DNA of 64,000 nt from Litsea cubeba (lineage: Eukaryota; Streptophyta; Magnoliopsida; Laurales; Lauraceae), in the NCBI GenBank assembly GCA_012931725.1, contig CM022947.1, positions 27,074,723 through 27,138,722 on the forward strand, given 5' to 3'. This document shows positions 33,838-45,200 of the stretch, piece after piece. The notes under the pieces are model-generated. The model ran no database searches. It worked only from the letters and a program-made list of their open reading frames with translations, and was not told the origin of the DNA. A program made the translations under genes and the position numbers. How positions within the stretch are numbered: the first letter of the stretch is position 1; every line of letters begins with the position of its first letter.

Positions 33838-35179
33838 TCAGCCAAAAATGGTCTCCAGCCAAAGTTTCAGCTCCTCGAGCAAACTTTTGGCCTTAGCCGT
33901 CAGAGTTTCCAAGGCACTCTTCTTCAAGAACTTGCCATGAGATGCTGGAGAATGTCGTAATCCTTCTTTTACACTGGGAAGATTATCCCAGGCAGTTTGC
34001 CATCGTTTGTTCTCCTCAGTCCTCCTTTTGAGAACTCGATCGGCATCTGCAACCTGGAGAATCAGAGCACTCTCCCTATCGCGAGACTCTGTCATAGCAA
34101 CCCACTTGGCAGCGACTTGTGCCTCCAAATGCTCAAGACATTGCCTAGCCTCAGCGAGCTCCCTATCAAGGATGGTAATGTCGTTCCTCAGCCCAATGAT
34201 GGCTAACTCTTCTAAGTTCCTCTCTCGAACGAACTGCTTCCTTCTCTGTGTAGTCTCATCCAAGTCAAATTGAGCCTTATTAGCAAGATCCTGGAACATC
34301 TCCTTAAAGAAGTCACCATCAGGGAAAGCCACGGTCTCAAACCACTTGTCACCCAGCGCAATGATCCTATCAACGATCGCTCTGGCACCTGTGACGTCCA
34401 AACCAACTTTTTCGGCATCAATGAGAATCTCCTGCACATGCTAGATCATGCCAAATCCGGCATCCAAGAGCTCAAAACTCATTCCAGCACCTTCTTCGCA
34501 AAAAGAAGAGATGAACCGGATGAAGTTTCCCCCTTTGCCATTGGTCGGCTGCTAATGTCATGCCCCATTGGAGCCACAGGGGAACGAATCTCATCACGAG
34601 GTCTCACTTCTGCCATGTCAGAACTGGTTGTAGGAGTCTCTACCTCCATATCAACCTCTGATATCCCCTGCTCTGGTTCTGAAGAAAGCGATGGATTCTC
34701 TTCTGTCATTTCAAAACCTGCCAATGAAACACAAAAAAGATATGAATGTGATCCTGTTTAAAAATCATTATCAGGGTTATCATTACAAAGTACTTTCTTC
34801 GACGACTGGCAGAATACTCTCTTCCTCCATGAACTCATCGAAAGCATCGTCAACATTTGCTTCCATTGATGGTTCAAAGTCATCAGAATCCTGTGGCAAG
34901 TCAGCTGACAAAAAAAAAATTTAGCAAATCAAGCCACGGATACAAAAAAAAAGCAAAAGAAGTTATACCAATTGGAGATTCTGGATTTACTCCAGAGTCC
35001 CTCGGTTCTTCTTCAGGTGCCCCCACAGGATCTGTCACCGCCTCATCGGTCGAAACCTCAGGCATCGCATCTTCTTCTTTTGCTAAAAAAAATAAAAAAG
35101 AAAAGCAGAAACAGAAAGCACATTAGAACATGGAAAAATCCCATGAAAAGACCGGAAAGAGAAAGAGGAAGAATCATAC
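33838..35179 (-). pseudogene. Antisense PMD gene: C-terminal exons
   Basis: Minus-strand coding continues past the PMD exon through three predicted introns with GT-AG borders: 35083-35179 (97 bp), 34905-34968 (64 bp) and about 34718-34795. Exons are acidic and Ser/Pro-rich, then a C-terminal helical segment (34437-33838, about 200 residues) rich in heptad-like Leu/Glu/Arg, for example RNLEELAIIGLRNDITILDRELAEARQ, predicted coiled coil. The last exon is broken by a TAG at 34440-34442 (a CAG transition) and a frameshift near 34480-34520. Function unknown; self-association is a fair inference. Confidence 0.65.
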
Positions 35180-37554
35180 CTCCATCCACGGTATCTTCTT
35201 CACGGCTCCTCTTTTCCGGAGGCTCGTCAGCATTCTTTAGCACCTCCTCAACAATAGTAAGAGGAACTTCCATATCAGGAGAATCTTCGTGTTTCCCCTT
35301 GCTGCGATGCTGACTCCTCTTCCTCTTGCTTCTGCAGGCTCGCTTCCTAGAAGAACCTGCCCCACTGTCAGAGTCAGGTTTTCCACTTGACTCCACACTG
35401 GATGGTTTACTCTTACCTGTAGACTCCATGGAAGCTCGCCTCTGTGCTGCTTGCATCCAAGCATCAAGCTCAGCTTCCTCCTGCTTTAGCTGCTCTAAGG
35501 CCTTGTCGGGTACTTCCTGAATAGTTTCAGAACTAATGACGCCCTGGTCACCGAGAAAGCCTTTCTTGTGCTTCTCTTCAGAAAGGAAGGCCCAAACTTC
35601 CTCTCGCCGAACGCCATCTGACTTTCCATTGCCTTTTCCAGACGACAGCTTTACATCAAGCTCCTTCTTGGAAAGCCCTTGATATGCCAGAAAACTCTCC
35701 GCGAACCACTTCGAGAAGCCGGCAGTCCGGAAAGTCGACAATACAGGATAGGAAATCATGGCAGTATTGTCTTTAGCACTATAAAAAGCCCACACATTTC
35801 TACCATCCTGCAAACCTCCAAAGCGCTTCACCATACTCGAAGGTGCTCCAACAAAGCCTTGAGAGAAGCCCAACTACAGCGCAAAGCGAAAAGGCACATA
35901 CGGCTGGACATCAACAAAAAGATGTCTACGGTACACCATCGTGCCGACACGTATGTTGAAAAGCCACTCCTTCTCTACATTCGTCAAGGAATAATGCCTT
36001 CCTGACCCTGCCCTGGTAGAGTCACGGGAGGCACCAAAATCAAAAGCTTTCTTCCATAACTCCGGAGAAAGCTTTACTGAAGACTTCCCCATCTCGACGT
36101 CCCTAAACCGTCGGATCCTCATACGGGCAAACAAAAGTGATTCGAGCACGGCTTTGCCCTTAGCCAATCAAATCATCAAAGGATCATCATCCTGTGCAGC
36201 ACCCAGCCGATGGAAGCTAGGACAGTGGTATACATTCCATGAATAGAAAATGTGGGCTGAAAATACCATGTTCATGGGAAGACCAAGCCGAACCAAAAAA
36301 CCAGCAGCCTGCAGTTCGGTACACAAGTATGAGTAAAGAGCTGGCACCAAAGCAAGTCGCTCTCCAAACGCCATCTGACAAGCCGGAAACAAACAATGCG
36401 GCCTGATGTGCGTTCCATCTCCTCCAACAAAAACAATCTCACCTAGCCAATAAGTGAGGTGAATAGCGAGATCTCTCCGCAGTGAAATGTCAGAGCAAAT
36501 GGCGTTTGTACTCGCGAAGAAACCCCTCAACTCTTCTTGCATGGCCAAAGACTTCTTCTTTCCCGGATCCTGAGCTCTGGCTTCCCTGGTCATGCTATCA
36601 GAAGACTCCATGCTGTCAAAGAAGTTGGGGAACGAAGAGCCAAAACTCTTCCAACTGCTGGATCTAACTTTCGAGCCCTCCTTCTCCTTCAAAAAATCAT
36701 AGAAGGATACGAGCTAAAAGCACAGAAGCCTGAACTCCTCCGACTGCTCCTCAAGGACGATGTCGATCGGCATGAACTCTTCATAGAGTTTGCCAAGGAT
36801 AGGCAATCCAGTAATGGCGCTCAACTCCTTCAAAGAAAAACCAATCTCACCATTCGTAATAACAAAGGTATTGGTTTGTGGAAGGAATGACTTCGGCATA
36901 GCCATGAAGGCCTCATCAGAAAAGATCACGGTCTCCCTAAAGGCGCGGACCGCATCAAAAATCCTGGATTCCTTCAAAACAGCGCCACCAATCAATAGGA
37001 AGCGATCAGTCCACGACTTCCATTCGGAGTCAGCACTAAAACGGCCATGAAGTTGAAAAGGCTTCACCCAGTTGCTGCCGTCACCGCTGAAAATGCCAAG
37101 GCCCACCGGTCCCAAATCGACCGATGGATAATCAGAGCCCTGGTAGCCACTGGCCGGCATCAACATGTCCATGTCGGCAGGCGACTTCTCCAAATATCTA
37201 GGAGGACCGCCAACAAAAACCCTTATCTTGATCACATTAGTCCTCTTCACCCAGCTTGGAGGATCTTCCCTCTTAGAGCATGTGGGAGAAAGGCTCATGA
37301 TCGAGATAGTATGATCAAATGTCGATCGGGTAGCAACAATTCTTTTCTCACCATCACCGGTGTAAGAGAACTGAAAACATCTCCTTTAGTATGTCACGTC
37401 GTCAGGGACTGCATCACCAAAGAAGAAGGTAGGCTTGGGCAAAACCCTCTGATCGTCCGTCACCCAAGGACGGTCGCTTACCATGATCTTATAAAATTCA
37501 TCACTCTTGAGAGCGATTAGTCGCTGCCTCATCTCATCTCTGTTGAGGGAGTCG
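35180..37554 (-). pseudogene. Antisense PMD (plant mobile domain) gene, main exon
   Basis: One minus-strand frame runs through this exon, broken only by TAA 37386-37388, TAG 36714-36716, TGA 36168-36170 and TAG 35874-35876. PMD (aminotransferase-like) features in order are NGEIGFSLKELSAITGLPIL (about 36850-36790), LGEIVFVGGDGTHIRP, MAFGERLALVPALYSYL (about 36375-36325), and further C-terminal conserved blocks. A basic Ser/Lys/Arg-rich stretch near 35380-35280 may be a nuclear signal. PMD occurs in MuDR-type transposon genes, in domesticated host genes and in extra ORFs of Tat elements. Copia-2 interrupts this exon between 37554 and 44002. Confidence 0.8.
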
Positions 37555-38693
37555 TGTTGGAATTAGAGATGACTTGAGAAGTCTTTTGATGAATTGAAGA
37601 ATATAGTATCTCAAGTATTGATTTGAGTTGGAATTCTTGTCAACACATTGTCACAAACATGATGTTAATAGGCTAGTGTTGATAGAGCTGAAAAGAAGAA
37701 ACAGAAGTGAAACAGTCAGGAATTCAGAATTCCTGAAGCAGAGCACGCGGTCGACCGGGCTCTTCATGCGGTCGACCGAGCAAGAAGAAACCTGCAGAAA
37801 ACAGATTCAGGTAGCTCCCAGTTATTTTCGTGACACAGTGTGTCTTCGGTCGACCGGGACCCCAGGATGTCGACCGAGCTCGAAAGTTGTTTGATTCCAG
37901 TCAGTGCATGATGTCGACCGAGAAAGCCATGATGTCGACCGAGCACGAGAACCAGAGTTGCGCAGAATTAGAAGTTTTGCACGAAAATTTAGCACACTTA
38001 TCTATTTCGTTTGGGACTCTTTCTAAACGAATTGTAGCCCGTTTTGAATACAATTAAGGGTTATTATAACCTATATAAAGGCATGTATGGGTCGTTCTAA
38101 AGATACACCAGAAGAGAGAAAGAATAGAGAAGAGTTTTAGAGAGTTCTTGAGAGAAAGAAGAAGCTGCTGGTGTGTGTTGCTGTGTGCTGATGTGGTGAC
38201 GTTTTCTACAGCAATTGTGGACGAGATTATGCTCTAGAAGATGGTGATTCGTCCATGAGTTAAGTGTCTCTCTGTTTATGCTTTAATTTCAATTTGTAAG
38301 GGATTGAGAGAGAGAGAATTGTAGAGGGGAAGGGCTGTAGACAGAATTTATCTTCTATTCTGTTTTTACATCAAGTTGGTGCTTGATGTCTGGGGTTTGG
38401 TGATCCTATCTGTTGGTGCAGATAAATTGTAAAGGGAGTCGGTGCTTCCTAGATAGTTGGTGCTATCTGAAACTAAGGGTTGGTGCTCTTTGTCGTTGGT
38501 GCGACTAAATAAGATTCAGATCTGTCCCGGATTGGTGTTCGGACAGTCTTTGAACCGTGGACGTAGCCTTTCGGTGAACCACGTTAAATCTGGTGTCATT
38601 GTGTGATTTGACTTGTTTTGTTGTTGAATTGGACCTGTTTTTAGAAATCACTGATTCACCCCCCCCCCCTCTCAGTGATCGCGGTATCCAACA
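37555..38693 (+). repeat. Copia-2 5' LTR
   Basis: U3 with CGGTCGACCG at 37748-37757, 37769-37778 and 37847-37856 plus half-sites near 37867, 37912 and 37935. TATATAAAG lies at 38072-38080, the stem-loop array at 38368-38546, and a terminal C-run (11) flanked by ATCACTGA/TCAGTGAT. Confidence 0.95.
38368..38546 (+). other. Array of eight stem-loops with a TTGGTG hexaloop (RNA leader)
   Basis: Hairpins follow one another with almost no spacer: 38368-38389 (8-bp stem ACATCAAG/CTTGATGT), 38392-38407 (weak, wobbles), 38407-38424 (TATCTG/CAGATA), 38433-38450 (AGGGAG/CTTCCT), 38451-38468 (AGATAG/CTATCT), 38475-38490 (AAGGG/CTCTT), 38492-38505 (GTCG/CGAC) and 38522-38546 (CTGTC+CGGA/TTCG+GACAG with a bulged C). 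The loop is TTGGTG in seven and TCGGTG in one. It starts about 0.29 kb after the TATA box and ends 147 bases before the LTR end, so it belongs to the 5' leader of the RNA. I know of no described element matching it. Confidence 0.75.
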
Positions 38694-38695
38694 AT

Positions 38696-38707
38696 TGGTA
38701 TCAGAGC
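38696..38707 (+). promoter_or_regulatory. Copia-2 primer binding site (tRNA-iMet)
   Basis: TGGTATCAGAGC starts two bases after the 5' LTR; same spacing as Copia-1 and Copia-3. Confidence 0.9.
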
Positions 38708-38759
38708 AAGGCTCCCTTGATCAGTTTAATACGCTAAGGGTGATCTCTTGTCAAATCAC

Positions 38760-41700
38760 GTGGCAGTCAATACAGGGAATATGAAAGCACCTCTGTTTGA
38801 TGGTTCTAATTACTCCTTTTGGAAGATTAGGATGCAAGCCTTCATCAAATCTCTTGGCTATGATGTTTGGGAGGCTGTCAGAGCCGGTTACAATGCTGCC
38901 ACCGTACCCAATGATACAGCATCGAAGAAGTTGGCAGACAACGACTCCAAGGCGCAGAATGCACTCTTTAGTGGCCTTGTGGACAGCGAGCTTGTCAAAG
39001 TAATTGCATGCAAAACAGCCAAGGAAATTTAGGACAAGTTGCAAAGCATACATGAAGGTGATGAGAAGATTAAAGAAGCCAAATTACAAACCCATCGCTC
39101 TCAATTTGAATCTCTTCGCATGGAGGAAAGCGAGAATGTTGACTCGTATATGCAACGAGTGAATGAAGTCACGAATGACATTCGTGGACTAGGGGAGGAG
39201 ATTAAAGAGCCGGTCATCGTCAAAAAGGTTCTAAGATCTCTTCTTCCCCGGTTTGATTCAAAAGTCTCAGCCATCGAAGAAGCCAAAGATCTGAATGCAT
39301 TTTCCATGGATGAATTACATGGTTCTCTAACTGCCTATGAGATGCGCATAGGAAAGACGTCTTCATCTGATAAAGAAGCGGCCTTCAAAGTTCAGAAAAA
39401 GGCAAAAGAGACTGCTGGTCATGATGTTGATTCTGATGATGATGAGCTTGAGGCTCAATTTGTTAGAAAGTTGAAGAAAGGAAGCAATGGCAAGTACAAA
39501 GGGAAGCTACCCTTTAAATGCTTCAATTGTGGAGGTATTGGTCACTTTGCTGCGAAGTGTCCGCTAAAAGAAGACAATGATAATGACTCTTATGCTGAAA
39601 AGAGTAAAGGAAAGAGAAATTTCAGAAAAAGGGGCAAAGCTAAAAACTTTCTATGTCAACAAGATGACAGCACGTCTGAATCTTCAGACGATGATGAATC
39701 AACCGAAGCTCTCTTCATGGTCACTGTTGAAGAAGAAGAAGAGCTAGATCCGGAAGAGGATGAGGAGGCTGAAGTCAATCTTGAAGAGGAACTCATAGCC
39801 GCACTTGAGGAGCTTAGCATGGAACGCAAATCAAGTAAGAAAAATCTGAAACTTCTCCATGAATCTGAAAGTTCTATTATTGCTTTGAAAACTCAAGTAG
39901 AAGAATATAAAAGAATGGTAGAAGTCCTTGAAAACCAAATAAGTATCAAAAAGGAAGAGGCTATGAAACTTGAAACTGAGATCGCTAGAGCAAAGGCTGA
40001 AAATTTGGAAAATAGCAAAAAACTCAAAGCGCTCCAAGCGATTGAAGGGACTATGAAACTCGATGAACTACTGAAAGTTCAAAGACCTGCCCACTTCAGA
40101 TTTGGTCTAGGATTTGAGAAAGGTGAATCCTCTAAGATTGCACCTCCTGAAAAGAAAAGGTTTGTGAAGCAAGTCACTGCACCTTCTAACTCTATGAAGC
40201 CCACTCAACCTAGAAAGGAGTCCATTCCTGTTAGAAAGGTAATGAAGACTAACCAGCCACAAAGAAGATACAAATTCTATGGTTATTGCTTTCATTGTAA
40301 TATGTTTGGACATAAAAGAGCTGATTGCAAATTCTATGTAAGAAACAGTCCATTTGTGACTAGGAATCCTTTTTCAATCCTAAGTAGCCACAAAATTGAG
40401 TGCTATATGTGTCATAATTATGGACACTTGGCTAGGGATTGTAGGTTGCATATTGCTAACAAATTTCAGGTTGAAAAGAAACCCAAGTTAGTTAAGGCAT
40501 GGAGGGCAAAGAAAAGTGCAGAAAGTCCCAAAGAATCTCTCATTGTGCAAACGGCATTCAATGCACAAAAGAAGGCAGCACCATGGGTCCTTGATAGTGG
40601 TTGTTCAAGCCATATGACTGGTGATAAAGAGAAATTCATCAAATTACAGCACTATGAAGGCGGTTCAGTGAAGTTTGGCAACAATGATGGTGCCAAAATC
40701 TGCGGAAAAGGTGTTATTCAGCTTATGGCAAACAAGATCAGATCGGAAGAAGTCTTATATGTGTCTGGATTGAGACACAACCTGCTTAGTGTGAGCCAGA
40801 TCTGTGACAAGGGTCACGAAGTTATCTTCACAAAGAATGGGTTTGCCATCAAGAAGAGTAGCAACGGCAAAACAGTGGCAACTGGATCAAGAACTGCTGG
40901 AAATCTCTATACATTGTCAGATGGAGCTGAAAAGACCTGCTTGATGAGTCGGACAGAGGAAAGTTGGTTGTGGCACAAACGCCTTGGGCATCTAAGCTTT
41001 GATAACATGTCAAAGATTTGCAATTCAAAGGCTGTAAGAGGCATGTCTAAAGTTGAAAAGCCTTCCAATCCCATTTGCGACTCTTGCCAAAAGGGAAAGC
41101 AAACGAGGGTTATGTTCAAGACAAAGGAGCATCATTCCAAGAAACCTCTTGAGCTAGTGCACACTGATCTCTGTGGACCGATGCGAACTCAAAGCACCAA
41201 TGGAGATAAGTATTTCATGTTATGCATTGATGATTATACTCGTATGACATGGGTATTGTTTCTTAAGCATAAGCATCAAGCACTTGATCGTTTTAAAGTG
41301 TTTAAAGCACAGGTTGAAAATCAATTGGAAAAACGTATCAAGATTTTAAGGTCTGATCGTGGAGGCGAGTTCACATCTGAAGAGTTTACTAAATATTGTG
41401 AACATCATGGCATTCAAAGACAGTACTTCAGCCCCTAGAACTCCACAGCAAAATGGAGTTGTGGAACGGAAGAATCGCACCGTACAAGAGATGGCTCGTA
41501 CGATGCTAAGTGAAAGCAAGATGGCTGACAAGTATTGGAAAGAGGCAATTCATACGGCTGTCTACATTCAAAATCGATGCTTGATTAGGCCACATGAAGA
41601 TAAAACTCCTTATGAGCTATGGTTTGGAAGAAAAGCTACAGTCAAGCACTTTAGAGTCTTCGGCAGCAAGTGTTACATCAAGCGGCTCGAACAAAATCCG

Positions 41701-42576
41701 GGCAAATTTGAAGAAAGAGCTGACGAAGGTATATTTCTGGGTTACTCCTCTACTAGCAAGGCATATAGGTGTCTTAACAAAAGAACCAGAAAAATCATAG
41801 AAAGTGCTGATGTGAGAATAGATGAGAATATTGAACCAAAGAATGCAACTCATAATGACAGTCCAGTTTATGAGGACTCGAGTGAGATTGATGATGAGAT
41901 GGCTGAATCTAATGATTCTGAGAAATCAAAGGATGACTCAGAAGATACTTCACCTAAGAAGCACAGCACTTGGGTAGAACAACACCCTAAGGATCAAATC
42001 ATTGGAGATCCTAAGGCAGGCGTTCAAACTAGACAAAGTGTAGTTAGCAATTACTCACTTGTGTCCACCATTGAACCCAAGACTGTGGCTGAAGCCAGTC
42101 TCGATGATAGTTGGTTGAAAGCTATGCACGAGGAGTTGGAGCAAATTGAGAAGAACTCCACATGGGAACTTGTTCCTAGACCTACTGATAAGAATGTTAT
42201 TGGTACTAAATGGGTCTTTCGGAATAAGCTAAAAGCGGAAGCGGAATATATTGCAGCGGCAACTTGTTGTACGCAAGTATTATGGATGCGGCAAATGCTC
42301 TCTGATCTAGGAGTTCCTACAATGGATCCTACGCCGATCCTATGTGACAACACGAGTGCAATTCATATATCTAAGAATCCTGTTCAGCACTCTCGAACAA
42401 AGCATGTAGCAATTCGTTATCATTTTCTTAAAGATAAAGTTGCTGATGGAGAGGTCAAGTTGGAATATGTTCCAACAACTGAGCAAGTGGCTGATATTTT
42501 CACGAAACCTCTGCCAAAGGAAGTCTTCGAGTATCTCCGGAAAAAGTTAGGAGTTGCTCACTCTCCTAAACCGTAG
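38760..42576 (+). pseudogene. Copia-2 gag-pol, RT deleted
   Basis: The ATG used by Copia-1 is GTG here (38760); the next in-frame ATG is at 38781. Gag is cut by TAG at 39030-39032 (TGG in Copia-1), then open from 39039 to 41438 through three CCHC knuckles, protease (VLDSGCSSHMTG, about 40590) and most of integrase. One extra T near 41427 shifts the frame at QRQY; 41443-42576 resumes with PRTPQQNGVVERKNR. At about 42230 coding jumps in frame from WVFRNKL to AEAEYIAA, removing some 1.03 kb: the whole RT palm with YVDD and the first RNase H block. The RNase H end is kept. Confidence 0.9.
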
Positions 42577-42587
42577 GAGTTGTGCTT

Positions 42588-42864
42588 GAAAGGGGGAGCA
42601 ATGCATTCATTGAATATCCTATTCGCTCCTCGGTTTGGTCCCTTTGGACTTGTTGTCAAAGGGGGAGAGATGTTATGCTATGATAGCAAGGAGAGATGTT
42701 AGGCTATGAAAGCTAGGGGGAGATTGTTGACAGTGCATGGTTGTTATTTCAGAATTTCAGAATTGGTTCCAAGTGCGTGTTGAAAAGAACTTGGAAGAGC
42801 TGCAAGCTGGAGTTGAAAGTGTTGAAGTTCCAATAGTGTTGCCAACAATTCCAAAGGGGGAGAT
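42588..42864 (+). promoter_or_regulatory. Copia-2 polypurine tract cluster
   Basis: AAAGGGGGAG-type tracts near 42588, 42657 and 42714 and the LTR-adjacent CCAAAGGGGGAGAT at 42851-42864. About 85 bases at 42740-42822 are absent from Copia-1. Confidence 0.7.
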
Positions 42865-44001
42865 TGTTGGAATTTGAGATGACTTGAGAAGTCTTTTGAT
42901 GAATTGAAGAATATAGTATCTCAAGTATTGATTTGAGTTGGAATTCTTGTCAACACATTGTCACAAACATGATGTTAATAGGCTAGTGTTGATAGAGCTG
43001 AAAAGAAGAAACAGAAGTGAAACAGTCAGGAATTCAGAATTCCTGAAGCAGAGCACGCGGTCGACCGGGCTCTTCATGCGGTCGACCGAGCAAGAAGAAA
43101 CCTGCAGAAAACAGATTCAGGTAGCTCCCAGTTATTTTCATGACACAGTGTGTCTTCGGTCGACCGGGACCCCAGGATGTCGACCGAGCTCGAAAGTTGT
43201 TTGATTCCAGTCAGTGCATGATGTCGACCGAGAAAGCCATGATGTCGACCGAGCACGGGAACCAGAGTTGCGCAGAATTAGAAGTTTTGCACGAAAATTC
43301 AGCACTCTTATCTAATTTGTTTGGGACTCTTTCTAAACGAATTGTAGCCCGTTTTGAATACAATTAAGGGTTATTATAACCTATATAAAGGCATGTATGG
43401 GTCGTTCTAAAGATACACCAGAAGAGAGAAAGAATAGAGAAGAGTTTTAGAGAGTTCTTGAGAGAAAGAAGAAGCTGCTGGTGTGTGTTGCTGTGTGCTG
43501 ATGTGGTGACGTTTTCTACAGCAATTGTGGACGAGATTATGCTCTAGAAGATGGTGATTCGTCCATGAGTTAAGTGTCTCTCTGTTTATGCTTTAATTTC
43601 AATTTGTAAGGGATTGAGAGAGAGCGAATTGTAGAGGGGAAGGGCTGTAGACAGAATTTATCTTCTATTCTGTTTTTACATCAAGTTGGTGCTTGATGTC
43701 TGGGGTTTGGTGATCCTATCTGTTGGTGCAGATAAATTGTAAAGGGAGTCGGTGCTTCCTAGATAGTTGGTGCTATCTGAAACTAAGGGTTGGTGCTCTT
43801 TGTCGTTGGTGCGACTAAATAAGATTCAGATCTGTCCCGGATTGGTGTTCGGACAGTCTTTGAACCGTGGACGTAGCCTTTCGGTGAACCACGTTAAATC
43901 TGGTGTCATTGTGTGATTTGACTTGTTTTGTTGTTGAATTGGACCTGTTTTTAGAAATCACTGATTCACCCCCCCCCTCTCAGTGATCGCGGTATCCAAC
44001 A
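42865..44001 (+). repeat. Copia-2 3' LTR
   Basis: 1,137 bp, terminal C-run of 9. TATATAAAG at 43382-43390; stem-loop array at 43678-43856, all eight stems kept. A promoter here would fire rightward into the antisense PMD gene's upstream part. Confidence 0.95.
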
Positions 44002-44139
44002 AGTCGCACTCTTCAAGATTTCTCTCAACATACTGGACCTTCTCCCAGGCCTGCTGGACGGCCGGATAGGAAGATCTAGCAGATAGACGAGGTACGCTTA
44101 TAGTAGGCTCTTTACCCTTGTTCGTTCTGGAGGAACCAC
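44002..44139 (-). pseudogene. Antisense PMD gene: 5' part of the main exon
   Basis: Minus-strand coding resumes on this side of Copia-2 in the same frame once the duplicated AGTCG is discounted. It begins after an acceptor CTTTGCAG (44140-44147) and encodes a Ser/Arg/Lys-rich then helical stretch (AWEKVQYVERNLEECDSLN). This shows Copia-2 landed inside a once-continuous exon. Confidence 0.7.
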
Positions 44140-44905
44140 CTGCAAAGGTTGGAAATGAAAAGGATCAAACATCAAAATGGCAGGATTTCGCTAAAAGAAA
44201 ATCTGGCTAAATTTTGGCATGATTCCTGGACAATTCCAAAGAAAAAGGAAATACCCCAAAAGAAATAGAAAACTTGAAGATGGGCTCAACATCGCTGCGA
44301 GCTCCGAAACTCCAAACTTTTGAAACCTCAAAGTCTCCGCAAAATCAGGAAAGGCTCAACATCACTGCGAGCTCCAAATTCTCAAATTTGCAAAACACTT
44401 TCCGGTATGCTATCACATCATTCTACCAATTCAATTTACAAAAAATGCATGCATGAACATCTTGGTTTGCAAAAAAAGGGGGCATTATCATGATGACCAA
44501 AAAAAAAATAGAAACTTTTTCAGAAAAAGATAGGGGAGAGATAAAAAAAAAACTTTCTAAAAAACAAAAAGGGCTGGCTCACAAGGCCGTAGCCCATAGG
44601 CCACGTGGTCGTACGGCCCACAAAAAAAAACGTACAAAAAATAGTAAAAGCACGAGGAAAAAAAAAAGAAAAACACGTGTAAAAAAAAAGGAAAACACGT
44701 GGAAAAGAAAAGAAAGAAACAAATATTTTTTTTTACCATCCTATTTTCTTGAAAGAAGTTTTCTTGAAAAAGAGAACATACTTGAAGCCATTGATAGAGA
44801 AGAAGAAAAAAAACTTGAAGATTCTTGAAGAACTCTTGGTCTTGAAGCCCTCTTGAGATTTTTGCAAAAGAATGCAGTAAGAGCAAGAGATCCAACCTCT
44901 CCTTG

Positions 44906-44913
44906 CTTTTATA
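44906..44913 (-). promoter_or_regulatory. TATA box of the antisense PMD gene
   Basis: Minus-strand TATAAAAG, about 1.1 kb inside the 3' LTR. Downstream on the minus strand are an ATG (at about 44794) and A/T-rich, intron-like sequence until the exon at 44139. It is not part of an LTR, so the gene appears to own its promoter. 44140-44905 contains no other clear gene; the Lys-rich plus-strand frame at 44490 is A-run noise. Confidence 0.5.
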
Positions 44914-44974
44914 GAAGAGAGCAAATCAAAGAAGGAAATAAGAAAGAGGTAAGTGTTACTAATTAGTAACCTTA

Positions 44975-45200
44975 CCAAAAGAAAGAAATTAGAAAGATTA
45001 TTTCCCAAAAGAAAGATATCTTGAGGGATTCTCTCCCCAAAAGAAAGCAATGAGAGATTTTTTCCCAAAAGATAGGAGATTTGAGATATTCTCTCCCAAA
45101 GAAAGATACTTTGAGACATTCCCTCCCAAAATAAAGGGAACATAAGAGATTCTCTCCAAGTAAGGATATTCTTAGATATTCTCTATCCAAACCAGATATT
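44975..45200. repeat. Degenerate ~40-bp tandem repeats
   Basis: About five copies of GATATTCTCTCCCAAAGAAAG with GAGA spacers, period near 40 bases, decayed. They lie upstream of the antisense gene's TATA box. Confidence 0.6.

Larger units (their letters stand above)
37555..44001 (+). mobile_element. Copia-2: RT-deleted Sirevirus-like Copia element
   Basis: 6,447 bp from TGTTGG to CCAACA with perfect target duplications AGTCG (37550-37554, 44002-44006). LTRs are 1,139 and 1,137 bp and differ by around eight substitutions by eye. PBS and polypurine tracts are intact. gag-pol has one stop, one frameshift and a ~1-kb internal deletion of RT. Close kin of Copia-1. It can still be transcribed and packaged in principle but needs RT from another element. 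Confidence 0.95.

Noticed and set aside
44490..45190. Lys-rich plus-strand frame and hydrophobic minus-strand frames
   Set aside because: Poly-A tracts and degenerate 40-bp repeats produce them; no conserved motif.
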